DNA of 64,000 nt from Bacteroidota bacterium (GCA_027483445.1 JAIXUS010000038.1:1-64000), one strand, 5' to 3'; counted from the first letter of the stretch, positions 41,721 through 51,927 are shown. The notes: a model not told the origin generated them from the sequence alone. Numbers and translations: made by a program.

Positions 41721-43124
41721 ATGATTTCCAATACACTTAGCGAATCTTTCATCGACAACCTTGTTGCTATTTGTGGAAGCGAGCATGTTTTCACGAATGA
41801 AGAACAGCTCCAGGCCGCGGCTTCCGACGAAACCGAAGACCTTATGTTTATGCCGGCAGTGGTGGTTACACCGGCCAGTACGGCCGAAGTGAGTGCGGTG
41901 TTGAAATACTGCAACACCCATGGAATACCGGTTACCACGCGCGGCGGAGGTACCGGACTCAGCGGTGCCGCTTTGCCTGTGAAAGGTGGCGTGGTGCTGT
42001 GGATGAAACGTTTCAACCAGATTCTCGAAATCGACGAGGCCAACCTGCAGGCCCGTCTGCAGCCCGGAGTGATTACTCAGGTGTTTCAGGAAGCGGTAAT
42101 TGAACGCGGACTGTTTTATCCGCCCGACCCTTCGAGCAGGGGCACGTGTTTTATCGGTGGGAATTTAGCCCACAATTCGGGCGGGCCTCGCGCTGTGAAG
42201 TATGGTGTAACCCGCGACTATGTGCTCGACCTTGAGGTAGTGCTGGCCAACGGAGAGGTGATGCGCACCGGTGCCCGGGTACTCAAAAACTCAACAGGCT
42301 ACAACCTCACTCAGCTTTTTGTAGGAAGCGAAGGAACTCTCGGCGTGATCACCGAAGTGGTGTTTAAACTCATTCCATTTCCGCCGCTCAACAAGGTAAT
42401 GCTTGCCCCTTTCGCCTCAGCAGAGGGGGCCTGCGCAGCGGTTTCGGCCATATTTAGAGCCGGTGTTATTCCTTCGGCCCTTGAGTTTATGGAGCGCGAC
42501 GCGATTGATTGGACCTTGCGCTTTCGCAACGACATTGTGCTTGAAATTGCCGAAGAGGAAAAGGCCCATTTGCTTATCGAGGTAGATGGCTTTGATGAGC
42601 AGAGGATTATGCAGGAACTGGAACGGATTGTTCCGGTGCTGGAAGAGTTTGGTTGCCTGAACATTCACTTTGCCGAAACCGAAGCCCAAAAGGCAGCACT
42701 CTGGAAACTGCGCCGAAGCGTGGCCGAAGCGGTGAAGTCGAATTCTACCTACAAAGAAGAAGACACCGTGGTGCCTAGAGCCGCCTTGCCTGAATTGCTC
42801 CGTGGTGTTAAGGAAATTGGCGAGCGCTATGGCTTTCGTTCGGTGTGCTATGGCCATGCCGGCGATGGCAATCTGCATGTAAACATCATCCGCGGCGAGC
42901 TATCGGAAGCCGAATGGAACGGGCCCGTGATTGAGGGCATTCGCGCAATCTTTAAGCTGGTTGTATCGCTCGGAGGCGCGCTCAGCGGCGAACACGGCAT
43001 TGGTTTGGTTCAACAGCCTTACATGTCGATTCAATTTCCGGAATTCCAACTCGAACTCATGCGAAAAATCAAAGCGGTATTCGATCCAAAAGGAATCCTC
43101 AATCCGGGTAAAATTACCGGATAA
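41721..43124 (+). CDS. GlcD-type FAD-linked 2-hydroxyacid dehydrogenase
   Basis: 467 residues. The FAD_binding_4 (PCMH) domain holds TTRGGGTGLSGAALPVKGG (about 73-91), FYPPDPSSRGTCFIGGN and NSGGPRAVKYG. The C-terminal FAD-oxidase domain has CYGHAGDGNLHVNI, whose His residues bind the active-site metal, and LSGEHGIGLVQ. It should oxidise D-lactate, glycolate or a similar 2-hydroxyacid and pass electrons to the quinone pool or another acceptor. No GlcE or GlcF gene follows, so it may work alone as D-lactate dehydrogenase-type enzymes do. It lies 51 nt after the epimerase gene. Confidence 0.9.
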   Translation: MISNTLSESFIDNLVAICGSEHVFTNEEQLQAAASDETEDLMFMPAVVVTPASTAEVSAVLKYCNTHGIPVTTRGGGTGLSGAALPVKGGVVLWMKRFNQILEIDEANLQARLQPGVITQVFQEAVIERGLFYPPDPSSRGTCFIGGNLAHNSGGPRAVKYGVTRDYVLDLEVVLANGEVMRTGARVLKNSTGYNLTQLFVGSEGTLGVITEVVFKLIPFPPLNKVMLAPFASAEGACAAVSAIFRAGVIPSALEFMERDAIDWTLRFRNDIVLEIAEEEKAHLLIEVDGFDEQRIMQELERIVPVLEEFGCLNIHFAETEAQKAALWKLRRSVAEAVKSNSTYKEEDTVVPRAALPELLRGVKEIGERYGFRSVCYGHAGDGNLHVNIIRGELSEAEWNGPVIEGIRAIFKLVVSLGGALSGEHGIGLVQQPYMSIQFPEFQLELMRKIKAVFDPKGILNPGKITG

Positions 43125-43262
43125 GCTCTATTCAGTAGGCCTTTGGGCTTGTTTTCCCAATTGAGGCCATCCCAACCCAAACCCCAAAAATCACTAAAAA
43201 ACGGGATGGACTTTCGTTTCGTTTTTGCCTCCATTTGTGGTGTACTTTTTTTCACCACAATC

Positions 43263-45491
43263 ATGAAAAACTTCTATTTACTATTGGTACTCACACTGCT
43301 TTGGGCAAAGACTCAAGGTCAGAATTCATGGGTTCAATCAGATGGCCCCAACGGTGGTACGGCCAGCTGCTTTTACCTGGATGGAGAGAACATTTGGGTA
43401 GGTACGGCCATTTCTGGTCCATTTGTTTCTACCGACAAAGGGTTAACCTGGCAGTCGCGCAACCGTGGCATTGGCATCAACAGCACCACGGCTTACAACA
43501 TCAGTTCGTTTACCCGAAAAGGCTCGTTCCTTTTTGCTTCTACGTTGGGTGATGGCGTTTACCGCAGTGCCGACAATGGACTCAACTGGAGCCGGTTTGC
43601 GACCGGTTTAAGCGGAAGCTCGCTCAATGTGAGTAGGGTGCTCACTGTGGGGAATAACCTCGTGGCCATTACTCCCAGCGGGGCCTTTGTTTCGGCCAAC
43701 GACGGCGTAACCTGGAACAATGTCGGAGCTACGCTTCCAAGCACCGAGTGTTTAGCCTCAATTGAGTTTGGGGGTAAAACGTATATCGGCTACTACTACA
43801 GTATGACGGGAATGCTCTACAGTACTGACGATGAGGGATTAACCTGGAACGCAGTTAACGTCCCAATGGGATCTTCAAACTGGTATTCGACTGCCCTAGC
43901 GGCTCAAGGCAACAGAGTATACGTGTGTGTAAATGGACGTGATGTTTTTTACACCGAAAACGAGGGACAAACCTACACAGCGCTGCCCGCTGCACCGGGT
44001 TCGATAGGCTACTATGCACGCCTCACGTTTAAGGGAGACACCTTATTTCTGTTGCAGCCAAACGATGGCGTTTATCGCTTCAATGCCACCAATAACACCT
44101 GGGTAACCAGTAGCATTGGGCTTCCCGATGTTTATGGCCGGGATCTTTTCCCTGCGGGTGATGGCCGTATGCTTTACACCAGCCTCAATGCCGGAATTTA
44201 CCGCTCAAACACCAATGGCAATTTGTGGTCGAAATCGGATCAAGGCTTTGCCGTTACTAACGTTTACGCCTTAGCCAACCATAACAACGAAGTTTACGCA
44301 GGCACATCGATCTACTACAACACGTCTGCATTAACAACCTCAACAGGTGGTTATGGCGGCGATGGTGTGTATGCCAGCTCCAACAACGGCAAAAACTGGG
44401 AAGTTCGAAACATCGGAATTCCAATTATCTCAAGCAGTGCAGGCCTTGTTCGTCATTTACTTTCAGCGAACAACGAACTTCTTGCCGTAGCCGATTATGC
44501 CGGTATTTACAAGAGCAACGACAACGGTGCCACCTGGACCCAAAGCTCGGGAGTAACAAGCAGCTCAACCTATGGAGTGTATCAATCCATTGCCGCAGTA
44601 GGAAACTCTATTTTCTACGCAAACTACTATAATCCCAACTCGGGTGCGTTGCTTCGCTCAACAGATGGTGGACAAACCTTTCAGCAGGTAACCAACTTGC
44701 CGGTATCGGGCTCCAGTTATGGCGTGTACAATGCCGGGGGCAACAATTTGGTGTATATAGTTTACGTGGCACCACAGTACAAAATCCTTCAATCGCCCGA
44801 TGGTGGTAACACCTGGTCTGAGGTGAGCACAATGCCAAGTTACCCTTATGCCTCTGCATTTCACAACGGCGTACTTTACGTTTATTCCTACAGCGGACAT
44901 ATATTCAGCAGCAACGACGGCGGCCTTACCTGGAGCCAGTCGGCTTACATTTCGGCTACTATTAACGACCTTGTTGGGGCTACTGTTAACGGTGCCGACT
45001 ACCTTTTCGCGGCCACCCAAAGCAATGGTATCATGTATTCGACCGATGCCGGCGACAGTTGGCAGGAACCAAGCGCTGATCTTCCCACCGGCGTGGCCTC
45101 GCACGTAAAAACACTGTTGGTATCTAACGATACACTGTTGGCCGGCACCGACGGACGCGGAGTGTGGCGATTGGCGCTGAATGAGGTGTTGGGTTTCGTA
45201 ACCTCAGCGCCCGGCAAGGCTCAGGTAGAAAGCCTCAAAGCCCCTATTTTCCTCTCGCCAAATCCGGCCAAAGATTTCTGCCGGCTTACCTTTGATGTAG
45301 CCCAGGAAGGCGTTTACCAAGTTGCGGTTTACGACATCAACGGGCGCGAAGTTTTGCCTACCGAGAAACTCAACCTGATGAAGGGTGAAGCCAATCTGGT
45401 TCTTTCGACCCAGCAGTTGTCGTCGGGCTTGTATGTTGTGAAAGCGCAATCGCCGGGCGGAATTTACACTGCGCGGTTTATTGTAGAATAA
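43263..45491 (+). CDS. BNR/sialidase-like repeat protein with T9SS type A signal
   Basis: 742 residues. ATG 43263 is chosen for its signal peptide (MKNFYLLLVLTLLWAKTQGQ); an in-frame extension upstream lacks signal character. The body repeats Asp-box (BNR) motifs such as STDKGLTWQSRN, SADNGLNWSRF, SANDGVTWNN, STDDEGLTWNA, SNDNGATWTQ, STDGGQTFQQ, SPDGGNTWSE and SSNDGGLTWSQ, which implies a six- to ten-bladed propeller of the VPS10/sialidase type. Sialidase catalytic residues are not evident, so it is more likely a binding or structural protein. The C-terminal ~80 residues form a type A sorting signal (FLSPNPAKDFCRLTFDVA ... SSGLYVVKAQS). Confidence 0.88.
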   Translation: MKNFYLLLVLTLLWAKTQGQNSWVQSDGPNGGTASCFYLDGENIWVGTAISGPFVSTDKGLTWQSRNRGIGINSTTAYNISSFTRKGSFLFASTLGDGVYRSADNGLNWSRFATGLSGSSLNVSRVLTVGNNLVAITPSGAFVSANDGVTWNNVGATLPSTECLASIEFGGKTYIGYYYSMTGMLYSTDDEGLTWNAVNVPMGSSNWYSTALAAQGNRVYVCVNGRDVFYTENEGQTYTALPAAPGSIGYYARLTFKGDTLFLLQPNDGVYRFNATNNTWVTSSIGLPDVYGRDLFPAGDGRMLYTSLNAGIYRSNTNGNLWSKSDQGFAVTNVYALANHNNEVYAGTSIYYNTSALTTSTGGYGGDGVYASSNNGKNWEVRNIGIPIISSSAGLVRHLLSANNELLAVADYAGIYKSNDNGATWTQSSGVTSSSTYGVYQSIAAVGNSIFYANYYNPNSGALLRSTDGGQTFQQVTNLPVSGSSYGVYNAGGNNLVYIVYVAPQYKILQSPDGGNTWSEVSTMPSYPYASAFHNGVLYVYSYSGHIFSSNDGGLTWSQSAYISATINDLVGATVNGADYLFAATQSNGIMYSTDAGDSWQEPSADLPTGVASHVKTLLVSNDTLLAGTDGRGVWRLALNEVLGFVTSAPGKAQVESLKAPIFLSPNPAKDFCRLTFDVAQEGVYQVAVYDINGREVLPTEKLNLMKGEANLVLSTQQLSSGLYVVKAQSPGGIYTARFIVE

Positions 45492-45597
45492 GTACCTCTC
45501 TCTCTTATCTCTCTCCACAGGTGAGAGACGATACTGAACGGTAAAACGGTGATTTTGGGTGAAAGGAAAATCTCCTCATTAACGGGAAATCAGTTGG

Positions 45598-45628
45598 GCG
45601 GCATTTGTAATGCCGCTCTCTTTTTTTT
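45598..45628 (+). terminator. Rho-independent terminator after the BNR gene
   Basis: GCGGCATT (45598-45605) pairs with AATGCCGC (45609-45616) around a 3-nt loop, then TCTC and eight T residues. It lies about 105 nt after the stop and before the convergent gene. Confidence 0.82.
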
Positions 45629-45706
45629 CGCCGAACAGAAAAAAGGTTTCTAAACATGACGACGAACTCAGTTGTTGATGAAGGACTGAAGCCCTTCGTA
45701 CAAACC

Positions 45707-48700
45707 CTACCGCTTGATGAGTCGGCCTACTGCAACCCGACCATTTTCAGTGAGGTGCATAAAGTACAATCCGGCCGGCAAGGTCTCAAGATCAATCTTT
45801 GTTGGATGAGCAGGGTCAACCTGAATCATTCCAAACTGCCGAATTGTGCGTCCTTGTAAATCGCGCAACTCCACAACAGGATTGGTAAACGACTGCGGAT
45901 CGATGTGAAGGGTAACATCTGAGGCAACCGGGTTTGGACTCAACATGAGTTCCTGACTCCAGAGTGTGGGCATTTCTACCACACGCACGCCCGAATACAT
46001 GCTCTTACCATCGAAATCGACCTGACGTAAACGGTAGTAAGAAACACCGCTCATCGGAGTGTTGTCGAAAGTGCGGTAAGAAAGCACGCTGTTGCTGTTC
46101 CCGGCTCCCGAAACACGGGTCACTTCTTCAAAGTTAATCGCATCGGTGCTCACTTCAATGCTGAAATACTCGTTGTTTGTCTCTGAAAGTGTGGTCCATT
46201 CGAGAAGCACTTTGTCGTCGGAACGGTTTGCCGAGAAGTTGAGCAAGTTAACCGGAAGTGGGTTTTCGGTGGTGCTTGAGCCCAGTGTAAATGGACTGAA
46301 GCTGCTAATTGCACCTGAAGAAACAATGCTTCCTGTAGTTGTGCTTCCGCTGGTACCACCATTGCCATGGTCGCGCCACGTACTGCCATCCCAACGGCAC
46401 ACCCTTAAATCGCCCAAATTGGTTACGCCACAGCTGGTGGTATTCCACGTGAGGGTTACAGAAACCGACGATGTTCCGGCATTGCGGTCGAGCAGCCAGT
46501 ATTCGCAGCGGCTCAAGTGGTCGATGCTTGCATCTTTAGAAGCGTGGGTGTACAAGGCATCAGAATCGGCAAAGAAGAAGTTGGCCGTAAACTGGCTTCC
46601 AACCGTGGAGGGCGCTGAGATTGAAATGGGTCTGTAAACGCTGCTTCGGCCAATGGGGAACGTGAAGGCATCGTCGCCTTCTTTACGCACCGGTCCGGAA
46701 ACAAAGCTACTGTTTGAAGCTCCGGTAACCGTAGCATTATCGAGTAATGACAATATATTAGTATTGCTTGACGCGATGTTTCTTGAGGTAAGTGTAAGAT
46801 TACCGGTTATCGAAACCGGAACAGCAAGCGTTACCCTGTTGGCCGATTTATTAATGGTCATATTCCCAAACACCGGTGGCGTTGAGGCATCACCTTCGAT
46901 ATTTTGGTTAACGCCACCATCCATCGTTACTCGACCGCCAGAGGCCGAAAAGTTGATGGCTGTTGATGAACTGGCAGTGGATATGCCTGCAGAAAAAGTA
47001 CTGTTGGTGTTGTAAGCTGGGTAAAGGGTAAAGGCCGTACTTTGACGAAACAAAACATCGCCATTAAAATCATCACCCGTGGAGCCGGCAAGATATAAAG
47101 CACCTGTTCCGGTAACCTGAATGGTTGTGCTTCCATTGAAAACATTGCCCCCTGCACAAATATTCGGACCAGAGCCGTTTTTGGTAAGGCTCGCTGTATT
47201 GTTAAACGTAGTGCCATCTAAATACATACCCGGACAAGCAAAAGTAACCTGACCATTAAAGGTGTTGCCCGCCTGCAAATGAAGTTCAGTGCCACTGCCA
47301 AAAGAATTCAACGTTTGGGTTGTAGTGCCAAGCTGGGTGAGGCCAGCAATGCGTAAATCGCCAGAACTAAAGCCGCTGCTGCCAATTTGCAAGGCATTTC
47401 CGCTTGCCAGCGTGGATGTCCCTCCGTTTTGTCCAAGCCTAATTCCCCCGCTAACTCCAAATGAGTTGAACTCCACGTTTCCGTTGAATTCATGCCCTGC
47501 GCCTCCGTCGGCCAGGTAAAGAATATCCATTCCGGAATTCTCCAAAAACAGGCTGCCTTCGAATACATCGGCGGTTGTTGAACCTAAAATCCACTCGCCA
47601 TCGCCCGATTTGCTCAAGGTTGCAGAGCCATTGAAGGTGTTTCCACCGGTAGAGGTTACCGACACCATACCTGTTTGGGTAATTACAGCATTGCTGTTGA
47701 AGGTGGTTCCGTTGAGATAAACCGAAGGCGCCGTAAAGGTAACCTCAGCGTTGAATACTGTGGAAGTCTCGAGGTAGAACGCGGTTTCGTCGGTAAAGTC
47801 AATTAACGATTGTGGGGTGATGCCCACCTGGGTAAATCCTCGCAAACGAAGCTCGCCCGAACTGAATCCTGCCCCTCCAATTGCAATGGTTTTGGAATCG
47901 GCCAAGGTCGAAAGCCCGCCACTTTGCCCAAAACGCACGCCTAAAGATGTTCCTGTTGAGGCCACTTCCACGTTCTCGTTAAACTGATGTCCGGTTCCAC
48001 CGTGGGCAATCGCAATAAACGATGAACCCGAATTGGTAAGATTAAGCTGCCCGTTGAACACATCGGCATTGGTCGAACCCAAAATCAGGCTGCCCGAACC
48101 ACTGTTGGTAATGGTACAGGTGCTGGCAAAGGTGTTGCCGCCCGTGCCGGTATTCGAGGTGGCTCCGTTCTTTTGAAGCGTTGCAGTGCCGTTAAAGGTA
48201 GTACCGCTTAACACCAACTGAGGAAAGCGAAAGTTCACATTCCCATTGAAGGTTGTGCCGCTCTCCAAATGGAGTGCAGCCGTTCCACTGCTTAATAAAA
48301 TGGTTTGTGCAGTAGTTCCGCTTTGGGTGAAGTTTCGCAGGCGCAATGAGCCGGCTGTGAACCCGCTGCCCCCAACAGTAATGGTGCGGCCCGAAGCCAG
48401 CGAAGATGTGCCCCCCGACTGACCAAAACGAACACCCCGACTGCTTCCGGTAGAGTTTACCACGATGTTTTGGTTAAATACCGTACCTGTTGAGCCATGG
48501 GCCACAAAGGTGGTCTGACTGCCTGTATTGGTAAAGGTAACTGCGGCATTAAAGGTGTCGGGGTTACTCACACCTAAAATCAACTCTCCGCCTCCACTAT
48601 TTATAAAAGTAGTAGTGCCGTTAAAGGTGTTGCCACCAAGGCTTTGGTTGTTGCCCGACCCGTTTTTGGTAAAGCTGGCCGTACCTTGAAAAGTGGCTCC

Positions 48701-49618
48701 GTCTAAGAAAAGTTGCGGTGCCACTACAGTTAGATTAGCATTGAATACCGTTCCTGTTTCAAACGATAATGAGGCTGTACCGGTTAAGGTTATGCTTTGC
48801 GCAGTGCTTCCACTTTGAACCAGGTTCTTGATGAACAAATCGCCCACCGAAAAACCGCTGCCACCAATCTGAAGTGTACGTCCACTGGCAAGGGTACTGC
48901 TTCCGTTGCCTTGCCCAAAGCGGATACCGGGGCTAGATGCCGTAGAATTCAGAATAACATTTCCATTGAAGGCTGTTCCCAATGCCGCATGGGCTATCGA
49001 AATCCAGCCACTGCCGCTATTACTCAATGTAACGTTTCCTTTGTAGGTGTCGGGATTCGTATTGCCAAAAATCACTTCGCCTGTTCCACTATTGGTAAAC
49101 GAAAAGGTCGACTCAAAGGTGTTGCCGCCGGCCGAGGTAACAGCGCCGGCTCCGGTTTTGGTAATAGTAACAGCTTGGTTGAAGGTAGAACCATTAAACG
49201 ATACCGAAGTCGAATTCACCGAAACACTCACGTCGAAAGTGGTGCCGGCAAAAATCACCGTGCCGGAGCAGCTTAGGCTACCATTGGTAATAGACCCGCC
49301 ATTAAAATTGCAACTACCACCCACAGAAAGGGTAAAGCCCGATAAATTTAATGACCCGGAATTAATCGTGAAATTGTTGATTCCGGTAACCTCATCGAAC
49401 AGCGGATTAAAGGTTCCACTCTGAATGGTCACATCGTCGCCAATATCGGGTGTTCCGGTGGCCGGCGACCAGTTGGCCGGATTTCCCCACTCGTTCGAAA
49501 CACCACCAATCCAAGTATAGCTTGTGGCGGCGGCCTCTGTCAAGATGCCCACAAAAACGATGGTTGTCAGGATAATTCTCCTGAACGAAGCGCGTATTGT
49601 AAATGTTTGAACCCTCAT
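45707..49618 (-). CDS. Repeat-built surface protein with T9SS type A signal
   Basis: 1303 residues. An unusually long N-terminal signal region (MRVQTFTIRASFRRIILTTI ... EAAAT) precedes YTWIGGVSNEWGNPANWSP, a motif that opens many beta-helix surface proteins. Residues about 85-890 consist of five 165-residue repeats (listed separately) rich in Gly, Thr, Ser and Asn, each with several TFNG / GNTFNG steps, consistent with a right-handed beta helix. A less repetitive domain follows, then a linker with LPVNLLNFSANRSDDKVLLEW and a type A sorting signal (LMLSPNPVASDVTLHI ... LPAGLYFMHL). Probably a long fibrous surface protein. It is convergent with the BNR gene. Confidence 0.9.
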   Translation of the reverse strand: MRVQTFTIRASFRRIILTTIVFVGILTEAAATSYTWIGGVSNEWGNPANWSPATGTPDIGDDVTIQSGTFNPLFDEVTGINNFTINSGSLNLSGFTLSVGGSCNFNGGSITNGSLSCSGTVIFAGTTFDVSVSVNSTSVSFNGSTFNQAVTITKTGAGAVTSAGGNTFESTFSFTNSGTGEVIFGNTNPDTYKGNVTLSNSGSGWISIAHAALGTAFNGNVILNSTASSPGIRFGQGNGSSTLASGRTLQIGGSGFSVGDLFIKNLVQSGSTAQSITLTGTASLSFETGTVFNANLTVVAPQLFLDGATFQGTASFTKNGSGNNQSLGGNTFNGTTTFINSGGGELILGVSNPDTFNAAVTFTNTGSQTTFVAHGSTGTVFNQNIVVNSTGSSRGVRFGQSGGTSSLASGRTITVGGSGFTAGSLRLRNFTQSGTTAQTILLSSGTAALHLESGTTFNGNVNFRFPQLVLSGTTFNGTATLQKNGATSNTGTGGNTFASTCTITNSGSGSLILGSTNADVFNGQLNLTNSGSSFIAIAHGGTGHQFNENVEVASTGTSLGVRFGQSGGLSTLADSKTIAIGGAGFSSGELRLRGFTQVGITPQSLIDFTDETAFYLETSTVFNAEVTFTAPSVYLNGTTFNSNAVITQTGMVSVTSTGGNTFNGSATLSKSGDGEWILGSTTADVFEGSLFLENSGMDILYLADGGAGHEFNGNVEFNSFGVSGGIRLGQNGGTSTLASGNALQIGSSGFSSGDLRIAGLTQLGTTTQTLNSFGSGTELHLQAGNTFNGQVTFACPGMYLDGTTFNNTASLTKNGSGPNICAGGNVFNGSTTIQVTGTGALYLAGSTGDDFNGDVLFRQSTAFTLYPAYNTNSTFSAGISTASSSTAINFSASGGRVTMDGGVNQNIEGDASTPPVFGNMTINKSANRVTLAVPVSITGNLTLTSRNIASSNTNILSLLDNATVTGASNSSFVSGPVRKEGDDAFTFPIGRSSVYRPISISAPSTVGSQFTANFFFADSDALYTHASKDASIDHLSRCEYWLLDRNAGTSSVSVTLTWNTTSCGVTNLGDLRVCRWDGSTWRDHGNGGTSGSTTTGSIVSSGAISSFSPFTLGSSTTENPLPVNLLNFSANRSDDKVLLEWTTLSETNNEYFSIEVSTDAINFEEVTRVSGAGNSNSVLSYRTFDNTPMSGVSYYRLRQVDFDGKSMYSGVRVVEMPTLWSQELMLSPNPVASDVTLHIDPQSFTNPVVELRDLQGRTIRQFGMIQVDPAHPTKIDLETLPAGLYFMHLTENGRVAVGRLIKR
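46960..49300 (-). repeat. Five tandem 495-bp repeats in the 45707-49618 gene
   Basis: The codon for the first Gly of the G-(V/I)-R-(F/L)-G-Q motif falls at 48928, 48436, 47941 and 47446, spacings of 492, 495 and 495 bp; the first unit upstream lacks this motif at its start. Each unit runs G-x-R-F-G-Q, L-A-S-G-R-T, G-G-S-G-F, T-Q-x-G-T-T-A-Q, T-F-N-G, L-x-L-x-G-T-T-F, G-G-N-T-F, N-S-G-x-G-x-L-I-L-G and F-N-x-N-V. Unit boundaries at the two ends are approximate. Confidence 0.8.
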
Positions 49619-49914
49619 AGCCTTTCGGAATTGTTCTTTCCTCTTGGCTATACTTCTTTACTCTTCTTACAGTTGCGCAGCTCAGACCATTGTAACGTTG
49701 GAAACTCACAACGGTAAGAAAAACACGAGATTGGTAAAATTAAAAACGTCTACACTCTCGTAATCAATCAATTACAAAGGGAAAATTCTTCTGTATGGGT
49801 GGAAATACCGTGTAGGATTTAACAATGGCTTGAGGCGAAAACAGAACAGTTCCACATCTTTCACGTCATCAACAAGACTAAACTGAACCGAAAAAAACAC
49901 CGTTTGAAACCCCA

Positions 49915-51861
49915 CTACACTGCACTTGGCTCTACCCAGCGGCCATGCTCTTTGATGAGGTTGATCAGCTCATCAACCGCCTTATCCGACTCCACATTGC
50001 GCTTCACCACTTCTTTGCCTTTATACAAAGTGATTTTGCCCGGTCCGGTTCCTACATAGCCGAAATCGGCATCAGCCATCTCGCCCGGACCGTTTACGAT
50101 GCAGCCCATAATGCCAATTTTCAATCCTTTTAAATGGTCGGTAACCTTTCGAATGCGGGCTGTGGTTTCCTGCAAATCAAACAGGGTTCGTCCACAGCTT
50201 GGACAAGAGATATACTCCGTTTTCGAGATGCGCACCCTAGCCGCTTGCAGCACGCCAAAGGCCGTCTGATTCACCTGCTTTTGTCCACCCGACAGGCCAT
50301 CTTCCAGCCAAACCCCGTCGCCCAAACCATCAATGAGCAAAGCCCCGGTATCTGTGGCGGCCATCAACTGGAACCGGCTGCTGTCGGACTCGTTAAACAC
50401 ACGGCGAATCACCACTGGTACCTCCAGCCCATTGATCATCAGCTCAACAACCATACGCCGCAATTCGGGCATGGCATGTTGGTTATCGGTTTGAATAACC
50501 AACACCGCCGTTTCGTCGCGATGAAGAGCATCGAGTAGGTTTTGATCCAGCTGAGGCAACTGAGCCTGAATCCAGTTCATCTGCGCGGAGCGCGATAACC
50601 GTCCTTCTAAATACTCCGAAACGGTAAACATGGGGTAACTGTTTGGCCTGTTCGCATTCCAAAATGCGGCATCCTGAATAATCCCAAGGGTTCCGGGCGT
50701 CTCAAACGGAATGTTGTGTTGACCACAATATACGTAATCGCAGGCCTGATCGAGAATGTTCCACTTGTCGAGCGGCACCGAATAGGCATAACCCACCCTG
50801 AAAAGTTGGGCCGGTTTTTCGATGGGTTCGGCGGCGAAAGAACTCAGCACCACAGGCGCATGCTCGCCTCCAATATTGAGCACTTCGCGTGTTCTCCGAC
50901 GGCTGTACTCGGTGGGCTGTATGGGCCAAACCGGCGCTTCGGGAATTGGGGTATGCTGGGCACGGTTGGAGTAACGACGGGCGAGCGCCTGAGCAACAGG
51001 GATTTCAAATTCCGGCTCCTCGGTGAGCGAAACGCGAATGGTATCACCCAGGCCATCCTCCAGCAAGGTACCAATGCCAACTGCACTTTTGATGCGACCA
51101 TCTTCGCCTTCGCCGGCTTCTGTAACGCCAAGGTGGAGCGGATAATTCATACCAAGCTCCATCATCCGTTGAACCAACAGTCGATAGGCTTGCACCATCA
51201 CTTGGGTATTCGACGATTTCATCGAAAGCACAATGTTGTGAAAGCCTTCATCTTCGGCAATGCGAATAAACTCCATGGCCGATTCTACCATGCCCATCGG
51301 ACTGTCGCCATAACGACTCATGATCCGGTCGGAAAGCGAGCCGTGGTTGGTGCCAATACGCATGGCAGTGCCGTATTCTTTGCAAATGCGCACCAGTGGG
51401 GTGAAACGTTCACGGATACGCTCCAGTTCTGCTTCATAAGCGGCATCGGTGTAATCGATGTGCTCAAATTTCTTCTTGTCGGCATAATTGCCCGGATTCA
51501 CCCTTACTTTCTCAACGATGCGCGCCGCTAACTCGGCAGCATTGGGCGTGAAGTGGATGTCGGCCACCAATGGTGTGTTGAACCCGGCCTGGCGAATTTC
51601 GCGGCGGATAAGCTCGAGGTTTTGCGCCTCCTTGATACTTGGCGCTGTAATGCGTACCAGCTCGCAACCGGCTTCAATCATACGTATCGACTGTGCCACG
51701 GTGGCCGCTGTATCGAGCGTGTCGGTGGTAGTCATCGATTGCACGCGAATCGGGTTGAGGCCTCCCAGGCCTAATTCACCAATTTTAACTTCGCGGGTTA
51801 GCCAACGTTCATAACGGGTTGGAGAGATACAATAGGCAGCGTCAGCAAGCTCGGGGTTCAT
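49915..51861 (-). CDS. ispG: 4-hydroxy-3-methylbut-2-enyl diphosphate synthase, long form
   Basis: 648 residues, about 270 more than E. coli IspG, because an extra barrel-like domain lies between the N-terminal TIM barrel and the C-terminal iron-sulfur domain; this large form is known from Bacteroidota, Chlamydiae and plants. It makes HMBPP from MEcPP in the non-mevalonate isoprenoid pathway. The [4Fe-4S] ligands are Cys553 and Cys556 in CPSCGRTLF and Cys587 in GCIVNGPGE, whose Glu is the fourth ligand or a catalytic residue. N-terminal marks include NPIRVQSMTTTDTLDTAAT and RVNPGNYADKKKF. It stands alone. About 296 bases with no recognised feature lie between it and the repeat protein gene. 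Confidence 0.97.
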   Translation of the reverse strand: MNPELADAAYCISPTRYERWLTREVKIGELGLGGLNPIRVQSMTTTDTLDTAATVAQSIRMIEAGCELVRITAPSIKEAQNLELIRREIRQAGFNTPLVADIHFTPNAAELAARIVEKVRVNPGNYADKKKFEHIDYTDAAYEAELERIRERFTPLVRICKEYGTAMRIGTNHGSLSDRIMSRYGDSPMGMVESAMEFIRIAEDEGFHNIVLSMKSSNTQVMVQAYRLLVQRMMELGMNYPLHLGVTEAGEGEDGRIKSAVGIGTLLEDGLGDTIRVSLTEEPEFEIPVAQALARRYSNRAQHTPIPEAPVWPIQPTEYSRRRTREVLNIGGEHAPVVLSSFAAEPIEKPAQLFRVGYAYSVPLDKWNILDQACDYVYCGQHNIPFETPGTLGIIQDAAFWNANRPNSYPMFTVSEYLEGRLSRSAQMNWIQAQLPQLDQNLLDALHRDETAVLVIQTDNQHAMPELRRMVVELMINGLEVPVVIRRVFNESDSSRFQLMAATDTGALLIDGLGDGVWLEDGLSGGQKQVNQTAFGVLQAARVRISKTEYISCPSCGRTLFDLQETTARIRKVTDHLKGLKIGIMGCIVNGPGEMADADFGYVGTGPGKITLYKGKEVVKRNVESDKAVDELINLIKEHGRWVEPSAV

Positions 51862-51927
51862 GCGCTTTTTGGGGTAAAATTACAGTAGAAACAGTCACTT
51901 AACCCAATTGTTGAAGCCGAATTGTGA

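Noticed and set aside
43263-45491. Reading the BNR protein as an active sialidase.
   Set aside because: Asp-box repeats are clear, but the Arg triad and nucleophilic Tyr of sialidases could not be located, so only the propeller fold is supported.
50716-51531. 271-codon frame antisense to ispG.
   Set aside because: ispG is certain from its motifs; the opposite frame is open because of codon bias.
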